The notes below the pieces were generated by a model that was not told the origin of the DNA, made no database searches, and saw only the letters and a list, made by a program, of their open reading frames with translations. Made by a program: the position numbers and the translations under genes. This document shows positions 1-9,322 of a DNA stretch of 64,000 bases, piece after piece. Origin of the DNA: Amycolatopsis sulphurea (GTDB lineage Bacteria > Actinomycetota > Actinomycetes > Mycobacteriales > Pseudonocardiaceae); the NCBI RefSeq assembly GCF_002564045.1, contig NZ_PDJK01000002.1, forward strand, positions 868,001-932,000. The letters are read 5' to 3'. The first letter of the stretch is position 1. Every line of letters begins with the position of its first letter.

Positions 1-2215
1 GCTGGTACTGGCCCAGCCAGCCGTAGTCCATCGAGCCCGGCGAGTTGTCCGGCACATTCTGCGTGTCCACCGCACCCGACGGAGCCAAGGGCTGGCCGTA
101 GGGGTCGTAGGAGCGCAGGTCGCCCACCTGATGTCCTGCGATGTCAGTGGTGAGGACCAGGTCGCCGCGGACAGAAGGGTGGTCGTAAGCGGAGGTGAAT
201 CTGCCGTCGTTGCCGAGCTTGCTGGTGTACAACACGCCGCCGGGCAACGAGAGCGACAAGGACGTGAGGCGGTTGTCGGCGTTCAGGGTCAGATCAGGAG
301 AATCGCCGTCGCCGGTGAAGCCGTATCGGGTGACGGTGTTGTTGTCGCAGTCGCGGGGATCGCGACGAATGATGCGGTTGGTTGCGTCGCGGGTGTAGGC
401 GATGTCGGCGTTGAGCGCCGGAGTCAGCCCGGTGGTACGTACCCCGGTGTTGCGGCCAGAGCCGTCCCAGGTGAGCGTGGTGGTGCTGCCGTCTGCGGCT
501 TTCCAGCTGGTGGTGTTGCCGTCGGTGTCGTAGGTGAACCCGGTCAGCGAGGTGGCGCCTTCGGTGGCGAGGAGCCGGTCGGCGTCGTCGTAGCAGTACC
601 GGGTTTCCGCGGTGCCAGAGGCGGTTTGGTCGAGCAGGCGCACCCGGTTGGTGTTGAGGCCCGCGTTGGCCTGGGTTCCGACCGGGCAGGTCGCGGATGC
701 GGTGGAGGTGTAGTCGTAGGTGTAGTGGTGGCCGGTGACGTAGGCCTCGGTCAGGCGTCCCGCGCCGTCGTACACGTAGTTGGGCGCGTTGGCCCGGGCA
801 TCGGTGCCGCCGAGGGACTCGTCGATAATCGTGCCCGCCGCGGTGCGGCCAACCTGGGACACGATGTGCTTGTTGTCGCTGGTTTTCCAATCCAGTGACA
901 ACAGCCGGGCTGCGTTGTCCTTGCCGAGCGCGCTGAGACTCGTGCCGTTGGCGTAGGTAGCCGAAGCCAGTTCTCCTGCGTTGTCGTAGGCCACGCTGGC
1001 GAGGACGACGCCGTCCAGCTTCTGAGTTTGGACTCGCCCGGCATCGTCGTAGGCATAGATCAGCGTGTGCGGTGCGTCAGCACTATTGGGTGGGGTAATA
1101 GTGCTGGATGTGACGCGGCCGACCTGGTCGTAGCTGGTGGTGGTCCGAACGCCGTTGACGTCGGTGTAGGCGACGACGCGCCCGAGCACGTCGACGGTGG
1201 TGGTGATAGTGCCCTGCTCGTCGGAGACCGAACTGGTGAGCGGGTCTCCGCCGACCCCGTAATCGTGCTTCACCGTTCCGGCCGCAGAGGTCGCCGACGA
1301 GGGGGCGCGCTCCTCGACGGGCCGGTCGCGGTTGTCGTAGGTCGTGCAAGTCCAGTCGCCGCCAGTGGACTCGGCGACCACACGCCCAGTCGCGTCGTAG
1401 ACCTGTTCGTCGACACGAGCCGGTCCGCTCGCCGGGGCGGCTGAGGTGACGAGTTTCGCAAGACCGCCTTGGCTGACCGGGGCGCTGCCCGCGACGCAGG
1501 GGTTGGCGCGGGTTTCGGTGTCGCCGTAGTAGGCGTAAACGGTCTTGGCGCCGGTGGCCATGGTCTTGCTGGTCTTGCGCAGGTAACCGGTACCGGGTGT
1601 TTCGTAGCCAACCGAGCCGTTGATCTTCAGTCCGGCCGGGTTGCCCTGTCCGGACGTGGCCAGGCCGTAGACAGGGTCGAGGCCGCTCTCGCCGAACCGC
1701 GTCGTGCCGACCTTGTCGGGCACTCCGTCCGATTCTGACGCGGTCTTCGATGTGGTCAGCCCGTAGCGCGGGCGCAGCGCCGTTCCGGGGACGAGTTCTT
1801 CGGCTTTGCCGGGTGCGATCCAGTTGAGGTCGAGTTTGGCGTAGCCGCCGTTGTCGTAGTAGTCGATGCGGATCTTCTTGGCCTGGCCTGGGGCGTCGCT
1901 GTGGACGGTCGCTTCGCGCCAGGCGGGGTTGCTGATCTGCCAGTAATCCATCACGAGCTGGTCGTCGATCCACATGCGGATGCCGTCGTCGACGTTGGCC
2001 CGCAGCTTGTAGTCACCCACGGCGGGGAAGACGATGTCGCCGGTCAACCTCAGGGAGAACGAATCCGCGCTCATCCCGGGCACGACGTCGTTGCCGTACT
2101 CCCACGGGCTCTTGATGCTTCCGTCGGCCGGGCCGATTCCGGTGCGCTGGACTTGGCAAGTCGCTACCGGTTGTGCCGGACCCCGAGTCGCCCAACAGCT
2201 CACCGACTTGGTCAT
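1..2215 (-). pseudogene. PA14-RHS repeat protein, truncated at its 5' end and cut by the window edge
   Basis: The frame reads continuously off the left edge with no stop. Near its 5' end, encoded around 1750-2110, is a PA14-like module (residues such as GDYKLRANVDDGIRMWIDD followed by DYYDNGGYAKLDLNW). YD-type repeats follow, and then the RHS core containing YDPYGQPLAPSG at about 80-110. RHS/YD proteins are normally large secreted polymorphic toxins with a variable C-terminal toxin; that end lies outside the window. No signal peptide or long N-terminal region is present. The first in-frame ATG (2213-2215) follows unconvincing sequence, and a stop lies further upstream at about 2336. I therefore read it as a 5'-truncated gene whose remnant ends close to the Tn7-like element. 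The core is nearly identical to the second RHS fragment at 12.3-13.2 kb. Confidence 0.7.
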
Positions 2216-2379
2216 CCTGCGGCCGGTCCAGTGCGTTCGCGGCGTTGAGCTCGGAAAGCAGGCCACGCCGAACGGAAACACGCACCCCGAACGCAATACC
2301 AACCAGCCCACGCGACCTCGACTCACAGTCGCCAACTACCTTGCTTCGCTTCGCCAACTAGCGCGTGTTGTCACACACC

Positions 2380-2513
2380 TGTGACTGTCACCGATGTTTG
2401 GCCTTGGAAGCGTTGCCGTTCCTAGGTTTTTGGGTGTCGCGGCCACGGCGAGATGGCCTGTTCTGTCAGGCATAGTTGGCCTCTGGGCTCAGATTGTCAG
2501 AACTGGGTTGGCC
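2380..2513. repeat. Transposon left end with three TnsB-type binding repeats
   Basis: Three directly oriented copies of TGTCA-N7/8-TTGGCC lie at 2386-2403, 2464-2481 and 2495-2513. The outermost is joined to the terminal TGTGAC. The spacer is 7, 7 and 8 bases. This layout is typical of Tn7/Tn5053-type transposase binding arrays. Confidence 0.75.
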
Positions 2514-2612
2514 CGTCGCGTGTGTCGGTCAGCCGGTAGGGGCCGACGTTGGTGGGAACAGGAATGTGGTGCGGCTCCGGTGCTGCAGATCTTGGGGTGA
2601 CTGCGACACGCC

Positions 2613-3311
2613 GTGCGAGCTTGGGTGATGGCCGGGACGTCGCAAATCGGCGCTGGGAGTTGTATTGGTGGGGGTGTGCTGCTGCCTGGGGTACGGGCGG
2701 ATCGCGGGATTCCGTCGCACTCCTGCCAGGTGGCCGACCTCGCGGCTTGCTATGAGGTGAGGCGGGGGGACAGGGGCCAGCTGGTGCTTGATGCGGGCTG
2801 GACGAAGCGGTGGACCACGACGTGGCGCTCCACGGGATCTGACGTGGTCTGCCGTGTTCGTGATGCGGGCTCGGTTGCTGCGGCGGGATGTGCACCGTTT
2901 CGTCGTTTCACGTGGCGGACTGGGCAACGCCACCGTCCGGGCTTGCAGTACATGGTCAGCACCGGGCGCCACCACGGGTTTGAAAGTCTTGCCGAGCAAA
3001 GGGTTCTGCTCGCGTTGGATTTCGCTGGGAGCCTCGTCGAGGTGTTGTCCCAGCCGTTCGAGCTTCGGTTCGCCACGGTTTCGGGTTGGCGTAAGCATGT
3101 TCCCGACTTCCTTGCCGTGGGCGAGGACGCGACGTGGCTGATCGACGTCCGTCCGGGCGAGCGCATCGACGACGATGCTCGGGTGTGTTTCGCTGCCGCC
3201 GACGAGGTGGCGCTGACCGCGGGGTGGCGCTACCTGGTGGTGCCCGGGCTGGCGGCCTCATGTGATGGGCGCGTTGGACACGCTCTCGGCCAGGCGGCGG
3301 CCGATGGATGA
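2613..3311 (+). CDS. TnsA-like heteromeric transposase endonuclease subunit
   Basis: In Tn7-like systems TnsA is a restriction-enzyme-like (PDDEXK) nuclease that cuts the non-transferred strand and so converts copy-in to cut-and-paste. Here GFESLAEQR supplies the candidate catalytic Glu, KHVPDF the Asp, and WLIDVRP the third strand, with Arg at the position often occupied by Lys. The 232-residue length fits the actinobacterial TnsA-like family. The start is uncertain: GTG at 2613 is used, but later GTG codons are possible because the first 50 residues look poor. The gene ends 8 nt inside the next small ORF. It lies first in the transposon operon, just inside the left-end repeats. Confidence 0.7.
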   Translation: MRAWVMAGTSQIGAGSCIGGGVLLPGVRADRGIPSHSCQVADLAACYEVRRGDRGQLVLDAGWTKRWTTTWRSTGSDVVCRVRDAGSVAAAGCAPFRRFTWRTGQRHRPGLQYMVSTGRHHGFESLAEQRVLLALDFAGSLVEVLSQPFELRFATVSGWRKHVPDFLAVGEDATWLIDVRPGERIDDDARVCFAAADEVALTAGWRYLVVPGLAASCDGRVGHALGQAAADG

Positions 3312-3513
3312 TCGTCTCGGGTTACAGGCCGAGCTCTGCGCGTCCGCTGATGCCGATGGTCGCTGCTTCGGGGATCTGGTGGCGTCGACCTCGCTGCCCG
3401 TGGTGGCGCGGGCGCATCTGGTGCATCTGATCTGGCACCGGCGGTTGAGCATCGACCTGTCCCAGCCGCTGGGCGACCGCACCCTCGTGTGGCCGATTCA
3501 CCAAGGGAGGTAA
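3304..3513 (+). CDS. Small TnsA C-terminal-like (winged-helix?) protein
   Basis: This 69-residue ORF starts at an ATG that overlaps the stop of the TnsA-like gene and ends 3 nt before tnsB. Its second half (HLVHLIWHRRLSIDLSQPL) resembles the C-terminal winged-helix region of TnsA, which contacts the TnsC ATPase in Tn7. I infer that the nuclease and TnsC-binding parts of TnsA are split into two polypeptides here. The alternative is an unrelated small accessory factor. Codon use and tight coupling support it being expressed. Confidence 0.5.
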   Translation: MDDRLGLQAELCASADADGRCFGDLVASTSLPVVARAHLVHLIWHRRLSIDLSQPLGDRTLVWPIHQGR

Positions 3514-3516
3514 GCG

Positions 3517-5817
3517 ATGAGCACGCGGGCCGGGATGCTGGACTTGTCTCCCGGAGCCGGGGTGGTGCTGGATGCGGTGGAATGGACGGTCCAGTCGTGC
3601 GCGCCGCAGTGGGGGCAGGTGCTGTTGTGCCGCCCGGACGGTGCGCAGCTGTCGACCACGGTGCGGGCGTTGGTCAACCACCCCTGTTGCCGGTCGGCCG
3701 TGGACCGCGCTGCGCCGCCCGCCACTGGTGGGGGCCGACAGCCGGCCGTGCTTGACGATCTGACGCCGCACCAGCGGGAACTGGTGCGGATGCGGTTCGC
3801 GCACCTGCAGGAGGTCGAGACCGGGTTCCGCGGCGGCGACCCGCTGCGAGCCTCACCTGGCGAGCCTCGCCCGGCCTACGATCCGCAGTCCACGACGTTG
3901 ACGCAACGCCGGTTGGCCAAAGTGGCCGAACTGACGGCGCTGGGCCGGGATCAGGCGCGGTTGCTGGGATTCGAGCACATCAGCGAACGCACCCTCAAGC
4001 GGCTGGCGGCCAACTGCCGCGCGTTCGGGATGCTGGGCTGTGTCAAGGGGAACTGGCTGCGGCGCGGCGGAACACGGCCCAGTATCACCGAGCAGGTACG
4101 GGAAGCGATCTTCGCGGTCCACGCCGAGAGCCTGCATCGCTCGCGGCTGAGCATGAAAACCAAGGAGCGGCTGATCCACCAGTACGTTCGCGAGCGTTTC
4201 GGCCCGGAGGTGGCTGTTCCGTGCTACCAGACGCTGCGCTCGACCTGGATCGAGTGGTTCGGCCCTGGCGGTGCCCGCCAGCGCTACCTGCGGTCGGCCG
4301 CGGCGGTGCGGCCCAATGGGCAGCACGTGGTCGTGCACCGGCCTGGCCAGGTGGTGGCCATGGACACCACCGTCATGCCGGTGAAGGTGCGCGAGACAGT
4401 GTTCGGTGACCCGGTGTCAGCGCACCTGAGTATGGCGCTGGACCTCTACACCCATTCGATTGTGGCGTTCCGGCTCACGCTGGTGTCCGACACCTCGGTG
4501 GATGTGGCGATGATGATCCGGGACGTGATGATGCCGCTGCCCCTGCGAGCGGACTGGGGTGAGGACATGGAATGGCCCTACCCCGGCGTTCCCGCCGCGG
4601 TGGTGGCCGAGTTCGCTGGGCATCGGGTGGCCGCGCTGCCGTTCTTCACTCCCGAGACGGTCACGATCGATCACGGCTCGGTCTACAAGAATCACCATCT
4701 GGTCGAGGTGCAGCGCCTGATCGGGGCGAACATCCTGCCCTCGAGGGTGTTGCGGCCAACCGACAAGCACGCCGTCGAGCGTGCCTTCGCCGGAATCCAG
4801 AGCCTGCTGTTCGAGTTCCTCCTGGGCTATCAGGGGGTCGATGTCGCCGACCGGGGTGTCGATCCCGAGGGGGACGCGGTGCTGACGATGGCCGAGATGG
4901 AACATCTGATCGCCGCCTGGTGCGTGAAGGTGTGGCAGAACCGGAAGCTCGGCGAGTGCGCCCCGGCATGGGATCCCGGTGGCTCGCACAGCCCGAACAG
5001 CCTGTTCGCCGCCGCGATGGAGCAGGGCGGGTTTCAGCTGGAGGTTCCCTCTCCGGCGTTGTACTACCAGCTGCTGCCCACCGCCCACGTGAAGATCGAC
5101 GAACGGCGCGGGGTGAAAGTCCGCGGTCTGTGGTACGACGGCCCCGCGCTTGGTCCTTATCGGAACGAGGCGTCCCGGCGGGGCGGCCGGCACAAAGGAA
5201 AGTGGGTGATCCGTTACGACAAGCGTGATCCCCGCGAGGTGTTCTTCCAGGATCCGCACACCTTGGAATGGCACACGTTGCGGTGGGAAGGGCTGCCACC
5301 ACAGGGAGAAGTGCCCTCGTTCGGAGAGGCGCGCCGGCACGAGTTGCTGCGCGCGGTCGCCGAGGCTGGACTGGCGCCCAAGTCCGACACCGAGCTGTTG
5401 CCGGTGTTGCTGGAGTTGGCCGGTGGCCGGATCCCCGTGGACCAGTGGCCGACCCAGATGTCCAAGCAGCAGCGCACGCAGCACGCCCGCGACGTCACCC
5501 AGGCCGCGGCGGCGGCAGCCGATCGCCCACCCACCGACACCAGCACCACCGATTCGCCTCCAGCCGTGGCGGGTGAGCCGGAGGACACGGTAGTGCCGTT
5601 GGGCTGGTGCCTGCGGGCACGGCAGACCGAGCAGGCCATCGATGCCGAACGGCGACGGCGCCGTGAGGACGCCGTCGGTGAGGTTCCGCAGCCACCACCT
5701 CGCCTGGGAGAGGGACTGCGGCGTCGCAGTCTGCTGGTGCTGGTCGACGACACCGACGACACCGGCGGCGAGAACGAGGGGCACACGCCCGTACCCGAGG
5801 AACGGGGAACCCAGTGA
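3517..5817 (+). CDS. tnsB: TnsB-like DDE transposase (rve/Mu-C family)
   Basis: This 766-residue protein has the RNase H-fold integrase core of TnsB/TniA/MuA transposases, which bind the element ends and perform strand transfer. Candidate catalytic residues are Asp283 (VVAMDTT), Asp385 (TIDHGS) and Glu421 (DKHAVERAF), and the 35-residue D-E gap is normal. An N-terminal helical DNA-binding region and a C-terminal beta-barrel-like region surround the core. The tail from about residue 640 is Pro/Asp/Glu-rich and probably contacts the TnsC-like ATPase. A strong ribosome binding site, GGGAGG, sits at the end of the preceding ORF. The stop overlaps the tnsC start by 4 nt. Confidence 0.9.
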   Translation: MSTRAGMLDLSPGAGVVLDAVEWTVQSCAPQWGQVLLCRPDGAQLSTTVRALVNHPCCRSAVDRAAPPATGGGRQPAVLDDLTPHQRELVRMRFAHLQEVETGFRGGDPLRASPGEPRPAYDPQSTTLTQRRLAKVAELTALGRDQARLLGFEHISERTLKRLAANCRAFGMLGCVKGNWLRRGGTRPSITEQVREAIFAVHAESLHRSRLSMKTKERLIHQYVRERFGPEVAVPCYQTLRSTWIEWFGPGGARQRYLRSAAAVRPNGQHVVVHRPGQVVAMDTTVMPVKVRETVFGDPVSAHLSMALDLYTHSIVAFRLTLVSDTSVDVAMMIRDVMMPLPLRADWGEDMEWPYPGVPAAVVAEFAGHRVAALPFFTPETVTIDHGSVYKNHHLVEVQRLIGANILPSRVLRPTDKHAVERAFAGIQSLLFEFLLGYQGVDVADRGVDPEGDAVLTMAEMEHLIAAWCVKVWQNRKLGECAPAWDPGGSHSPNSLFAAAMEQGGFQLEVPSPALYYQLLPTAHVKIDERRGVKVRGLWYDGPALGPYRNEASRRGGRHKGKWVIRYDKRDPREVFFQDPHTLEWHTLRWEGLPPQGEVPSFGEARRHELLRAVAEAGLAPKSDTELLPVLLELAGGRIPVDQWPTQMSKQQRTQHARDVTQAAAAAADRPPTDTSTTDSPPAVAGEPEDTVVPLGWCLRARQTEQAIDAERRRRREDAVGEVPQPPPRLGEGLRRRSLLVLVDDTDDTGGENEGHTPVPEERGTQ

Positions 5818-7106
5818 AGGCGAGCGAACGCCACCAGGACACGGGCAGCGTCGCGCTGCCGGGGCGGGCCGTTACACGGGAGAACGCGGCCGGCTGGCAA
5901 CGCTGGCGGTTGACCCGGCACGAGTTCACCCCGGCGCCTCGGCTGTCGCTGGCCGCCTATCGGCGCCTGAGCCCGCAGCGGCGGATGGTGCACGACCTGC
6001 ATCGAGCGGCCACACACGCCAACCTGGTCATCCAGGAGACCCCGATGAGTGCGGCGGTCTCGCGGGTGATGTGGTCGCGCATTCAGAACAACGCGCTCAA
6101 ACGCACGCCGGCGACCCGCGCCGGGCTCATGATCAACGGGGGTGGGTATCAGGGTAAGACCGAGACCGCCTGCGAGGTCGCGGCAGCCTTCGAGGATCAG
6201 TGGCTGATGTTGCATGATCAGCTCAATCCGCACGCGACACCGGGCACCCGCGACATGATGGCCACCGTCGCCTACGTCCAGACCCCGGTGACGGCGACCC
6301 CGAAGAGCATCTGCCAGGCGATCCTGGACTTCTACGGCGCCGACCATCCCAAGCGGATGACGCTGCCGCAGTTGGTGCACGCCGTGCGCACCTCGCTTTT
6401 CGATCACTGCACCAAAATCCTGCTGCTCGACGATGTGACCCGGCTGAAGATGCACCGTGAAGCCGACCAGGACGCACTGGATCTGGTGCGCAGCCTGATG
6501 AGTATGCACGTGACACTGGTGCTGATCGGGGTCGGGATCCCGGATTCCGGGCTGTTGTCGGAAGGACGGCACAGCCGCCGCGGCGGCCAGTGGATCTTTC
6601 CGCACCACCGGGCCACCAGTCCTCATGATGAGGCGGCCACCCAGACCGAGCGTCGCTTCGACCTGGTCGATCTCGACCCGTTCCGCTACGACACCCCTGC
6701 CGGCATCGCCGCCTGGGCTGACCACCTCGCCGGCATCGAAGCCCAGCTACGGCTGTTTCAGGCCAGGCCCGGGATGCTCACCGATGGCGCAATGCCCGAG
6801 TATCTGTTCCGCCGCACCGGCGGCATCGTCGGCCTGCTGGAGCGTCTGGTCGAGGACGGCTGTGCCCGCGCGATCGAAACCGGGACGGAATGCCTGACCG
6901 GTGGGCTGTTCGATGACATCGAGATTGATCTGGGCAACGTCGCCAGCAGGGATCCGCGCGCCGGAGAGATCCCCGAGGTGCCGCCACGGCGGGCCACCGC
7001 TACCTCTCTCCCGGCGGGCAAGGGCAAGTCTCGCAATACCGTGTTCGATGATGCCGGATCTCCCGCCGCACCGGTCCAGGAGCCGACGGGAACCTCGCGG
7101 CGATGA
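5814..7106 (+). CDS. tnsC: TnsC/TniB-like AAA+ ATPase
   Basis: This is a 430-residue AAA+ protein with Walker A GGGYQGKT at about 109-116 and Walker B KILLLDDV at about 201-208. In Tn7, Tn5053 and CAST systems this ATPase forms the filament that links target selection (TniQ/TnsD) to the TnsB transposase. Its ATG overlaps the tnsB stop and its own stop overlaps the tniQ start, so the three genes are translationally coupled. The last 80 residues are low-complexity and Pro/Arg-rich, a likely docking tail. Confidence 0.88.
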   Translation: MKASERHQDTGSVALPGRAVTRENAAGWQRWRLTRHEFTPAPRLSLAAYRRLSPQRRMVHDLHRAATHANLVIQETPMSAAVSRVMWSRIQNNALKRTPATRAGLMINGGGYQGKTETACEVAAAFEDQWLMLHDQLNPHATPGTRDMMATVAYVQTPVTATPKSICQAILDFYGADHPKRMTLPQLVHAVRTSLFDHCTKILLLDDVTRLKMHREADQDALDLVRSLMSMHVTLVLIGVGIPDSGLLSEGRHSRRGGQWIFPHHRATSPHDEAATQTERRFDLVDLDPFRYDTPAGIAAWADHLAGIEAQLRLFQARPGMLTDGAMPEYLFRRTGGIVGLLERLVEDGCARAIETGTECLTGGLFDDIEIDLGNVASRDPRAGEIPEVPPRRATATSLPAGKGKSRNTVFDDAGSPAAPVQEPTGTSRR

Positions 7107-9031
7107 CGGTGCGGCCCCTGCCCCGAAGCCTGGACCCGTTGCCGCTGGAGTCTCTTCCTGGCTACCTGCTGCGACTGGCCCACCGCCTGGACTCCTGGCC
7201 AGGACGCATCGCCGAACTGACCGGGCTGGCCACCACGCGCAACAACATCATCGCCGGCAGCCACCTGTTCGCGTTGCGCCCGGCCATGGCACAAACCTTC
7301 GCCACCGCCACCCGACTGTCCACTATGGAGGTAATGGCGCTGACCTTGTCCAGTCTGGCAGACCGCTACCCGCCACTGGACTCCGCCTTTTCCGGCCGTC
7401 ACCGCCGGATCAACGGGATCTTCGTAAAGGAGAACTGGGTGTTCTCCCGCGCCACACGGCACTGTCCCGACTGCCTGGCCGGCGACGGCAGCCGCATCCA
7501 GCAACGGCACGGCGGAGCCTGGAGCCTGTTGTGGAGACTTCCCGCCGTTTTCGCCTGTCCCACCCACCACCGCCTGCTCGACCATGCCTGCCCCGCCTGC
7601 GGCACGGCCGTCCGCCGCCGCACTACTGAGCACACCCGGCTGCTGCAGTTGGCTTGGCACGGCGGTCTCCACCCTGCCCAATGCCGCACCCCCATTCCCG
7701 GGCCGGGTGGCCCCAGGCGGATCGATGTCTGCGGGCACCGGCTCGACACCCCCACCTCGACCGGTTTCTGCCTGGACAGCGGCACACACGAGGAGCTACT
7801 CAGTTTCCAACGTCGTCTGCTCGGCTACCTGCGGCCCGATGGCCCCCTAGCGGTCGTGAGCGTCGGACAGGAAACGCTGTCCCAGCGCTATTTCGTCGAT
7901 CTCCGCATCCTTGCCTGCCTGATCACCGCCTCGTGGCCGGCCGCCCGTGATCTCCTGACCGAGCAACAGGCGCTCCTGCTCGACACGCACGTCCGCGAGG
8001 CCCGCCGCCAGATCCAGACAGTGCGTCAGCGCGGACGGGCGGTGCGCGAGATCAGCTTCTACGACCGGCCCCCGCTGCACGCCGCGACGTGCGCCAGCTT
8101 GCTCGCCGTGGCCGACGACATCACCACCGCCGATGATCCCGATACGGCTCGTGACCTGCTCCACCCGCTGCTGGACGCGGCACCAGCCACACGACCATGG
8201 ATCCGACAGTTCCTCGTCGGCGACGGCTACTGCTCGCCCGGCCTGCAAACCGCGCTGGGCCTGGAGATCGGGACGCTGCATGTGATCCGACGAACCGGTA
8301 TCCGGCCCCGAGTCCCGACGCCCCCACCGAGGCCAGTCCACTTCGGCATCCAGCACATTCCGCAGCACCTGCTGCCCGAATGGCACGAGGAGTACTTCGC
8401 CAACAGCTTCACAGCGGTGAAACCCCGCCTGCTGCGCCGCGCCGCAGCCGCCCTACTCGCCCAAATGTGTGCGGGTGGCTCGCCGGCCAGCGCGGCGCAG
8501 CTGCTGGGCATTCCCAGGGAGGCCACCCTCAATGCGATCAACTCCGTTGACCACAGCCTCCCGCGCCGAGCCCGCCGCGCGTTCGACACCGGCCTCGAGA
8601 CACTCGCGGCCAGACTGAACACCGCGACCGACCTGACCGACTACGGCAAACGACGCCACGCGCTCCAAACCTGGTCACTTTCCCCAGAAGAATGGGAAGA
8701 ACTCACTGCGGACCTCGCCCAGCAACACCGTCACGGCGGCCCCGACTGGGGCGACGGCAAACGAGCTCTCGCATCGGTCTGGATCTGGGTCCGCGTCACC
8801 GGCGGCGAACACATCTTCGCCCCGCCCATCCGATCCAACCCGGATCAGCCACGGCCCGGCGGCGTCCTACCGCACTACGTGAACACCCGATGGCAGTCCA
8901 TCAACACACGTCCGTCCGGTCACTACAACGCGCTACGCGAACTTCTTGAGTCGTACGCAGACGCGCTCACGATCAGCATCGACCGTCACGAGTTCGACCC
9001 CAGCCGACAGCATCTTGTTCCGCAACATTGA
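7103..9031 (+). CDS. tniQ: TniQ-family target-selection protein
   Basis: This 642-residue protein starts with the LESLPGYLLRLA signature of TniQ. It has a zinc-binding array: Cys121/Cys124 (HCPDC), then Cys152 and His155 (ACPTHH), then Cys163/Cys166 (ACPAC). TniQ/TnsD proteins recognise the target, either directly on DNA or by docking on a guide complex. No CRISPR effector or array lies near, so a DNA-binding TnsD-like mode is the simplest reading. The protein is longer than a minimal TniQ and has a long C-terminal region that could carry target-site recognition. The stop lies about 120 bp inside the right end. Confidence 0.88.
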   Translation: MTVRPLPRSLDPLPLESLPGYLLRLAHRLDSWPGRIAELTGLATTRNNIIAGSHLFALRPAMAQTFATATRLSTMEVMALTLSSLADRYPPLDSAFSGRHRRINGIFVKENWVFSRATRHCPDCLAGDGSRIQQRHGGAWSLLWRLPAVFACPTHHRLLDHACPACGTAVRRRTTEHTRLLQLAWHGGLHPAQCRTPIPGPGGPRRIDVCGHRLDTPTSTGFCLDSGTHEELLSFQRRLLGYLRPDGPLAVVSVGQETLSQRYFVDLRILACLITASWPAARDLLTEQQALLLDTHVREARRQIQTVRQRGRAVREISFYDRPPLHAATCASLLAVADDITTADDPDTARDLLHPLLDAAPATRPWIRQFLVGDGYCSPGLQTALGLEIGTLHVIRRTGIRPRVPTPPPRPVHFGIQHIPQHLLPEWHEEYFANSFTAVKPRLLRRAAAALLAQMCAGGSPASAAQLLGIPREATLNAINSVDHSLPRRARRAFDTGLETLAARLNTATDLTDYGKRRHALQTWSLSPEEWEELTADLAQQHRHGGPDWGDGKRALASVWIWVRVTGGEHIFAPPIRSNPDQPRPGGVLPHYVNTRWQSINTRPSGHYNALRELLESYADALTISIDRHEFDPSRQHLVPQH

Positions 9032-9109
9032 TGCGGTCGGCCGCATCGCTCTGGAAACAACCAGAGCATCGGTGACCGCTGAGGCACCGTCATTCGCGTC
9101 CGGGCAGCG

Positions 9110-9153
9110 GGCCAAGTTGCTTTGGCAAGGGCCAACTATCGATGACAGTCACA
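9110..9153. repeat. Transposon right end with inverted TnsB-type repeats
   Basis: GGCCAACTATCGATGACA (9130-9147) is the inverted counterpart of the left-end units. GGCCAAGTTGCTTTGGCA (9110-9127) is a degenerate second copy. The sequence ends TGACAGTCACA, complementary to the left terminus. Confidence 0.75.
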
Positions 9154-9322
9154 GTGGCGTGTCCACAAGAGACACATGTCTTGTTTGACGGATCGCTTGA
9201 CACGGAGGCGATAACGAAGCGTCCATAGACGTGTAGCCCGAACAACCGGATGCGCACCGGCGGGCCAACGCCCCGGCCAGGGCATGACCGTCCGATTCCT
9301 TCCCCAACACATGGAGTTCGTC

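Larger units (their letters stand above)
2380..9153. mobile_element. Compact Tn7-like transposon (tnsA-like, tnsB, tnsC, tniQ)
   Basis: The left end begins TGTGACTGTCACCGAT. The right end read inward begins TGTGACTGTCATCGAT, and 21 of the first 24 positions agree. Inside the left end the unit TGTCA-N7/8-TTGGCC occurs three times (2386-2403, 2464-2481, 2495-2513). The right end has one good copy (9130-9147) and one degenerate copy (9110-9127). Such repeated subterminal sites are the expected TnsB-binding sites of Tn7-like elements. The five core ORFs fill the interior and leave essentially no cargo. The five bases flanking each end (ACACC and GTGGC) do not match, so no 5-bp target duplication is visible. 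Ends and gene set are read from sequence; mobility is inferred. Confidence 0.85.

Noticed and set aside
2380..9153. CRISPR-associated transposon
   Set aside because: No repeat-spacer array, Cas12k or Cascade gene lies in or beside the element.
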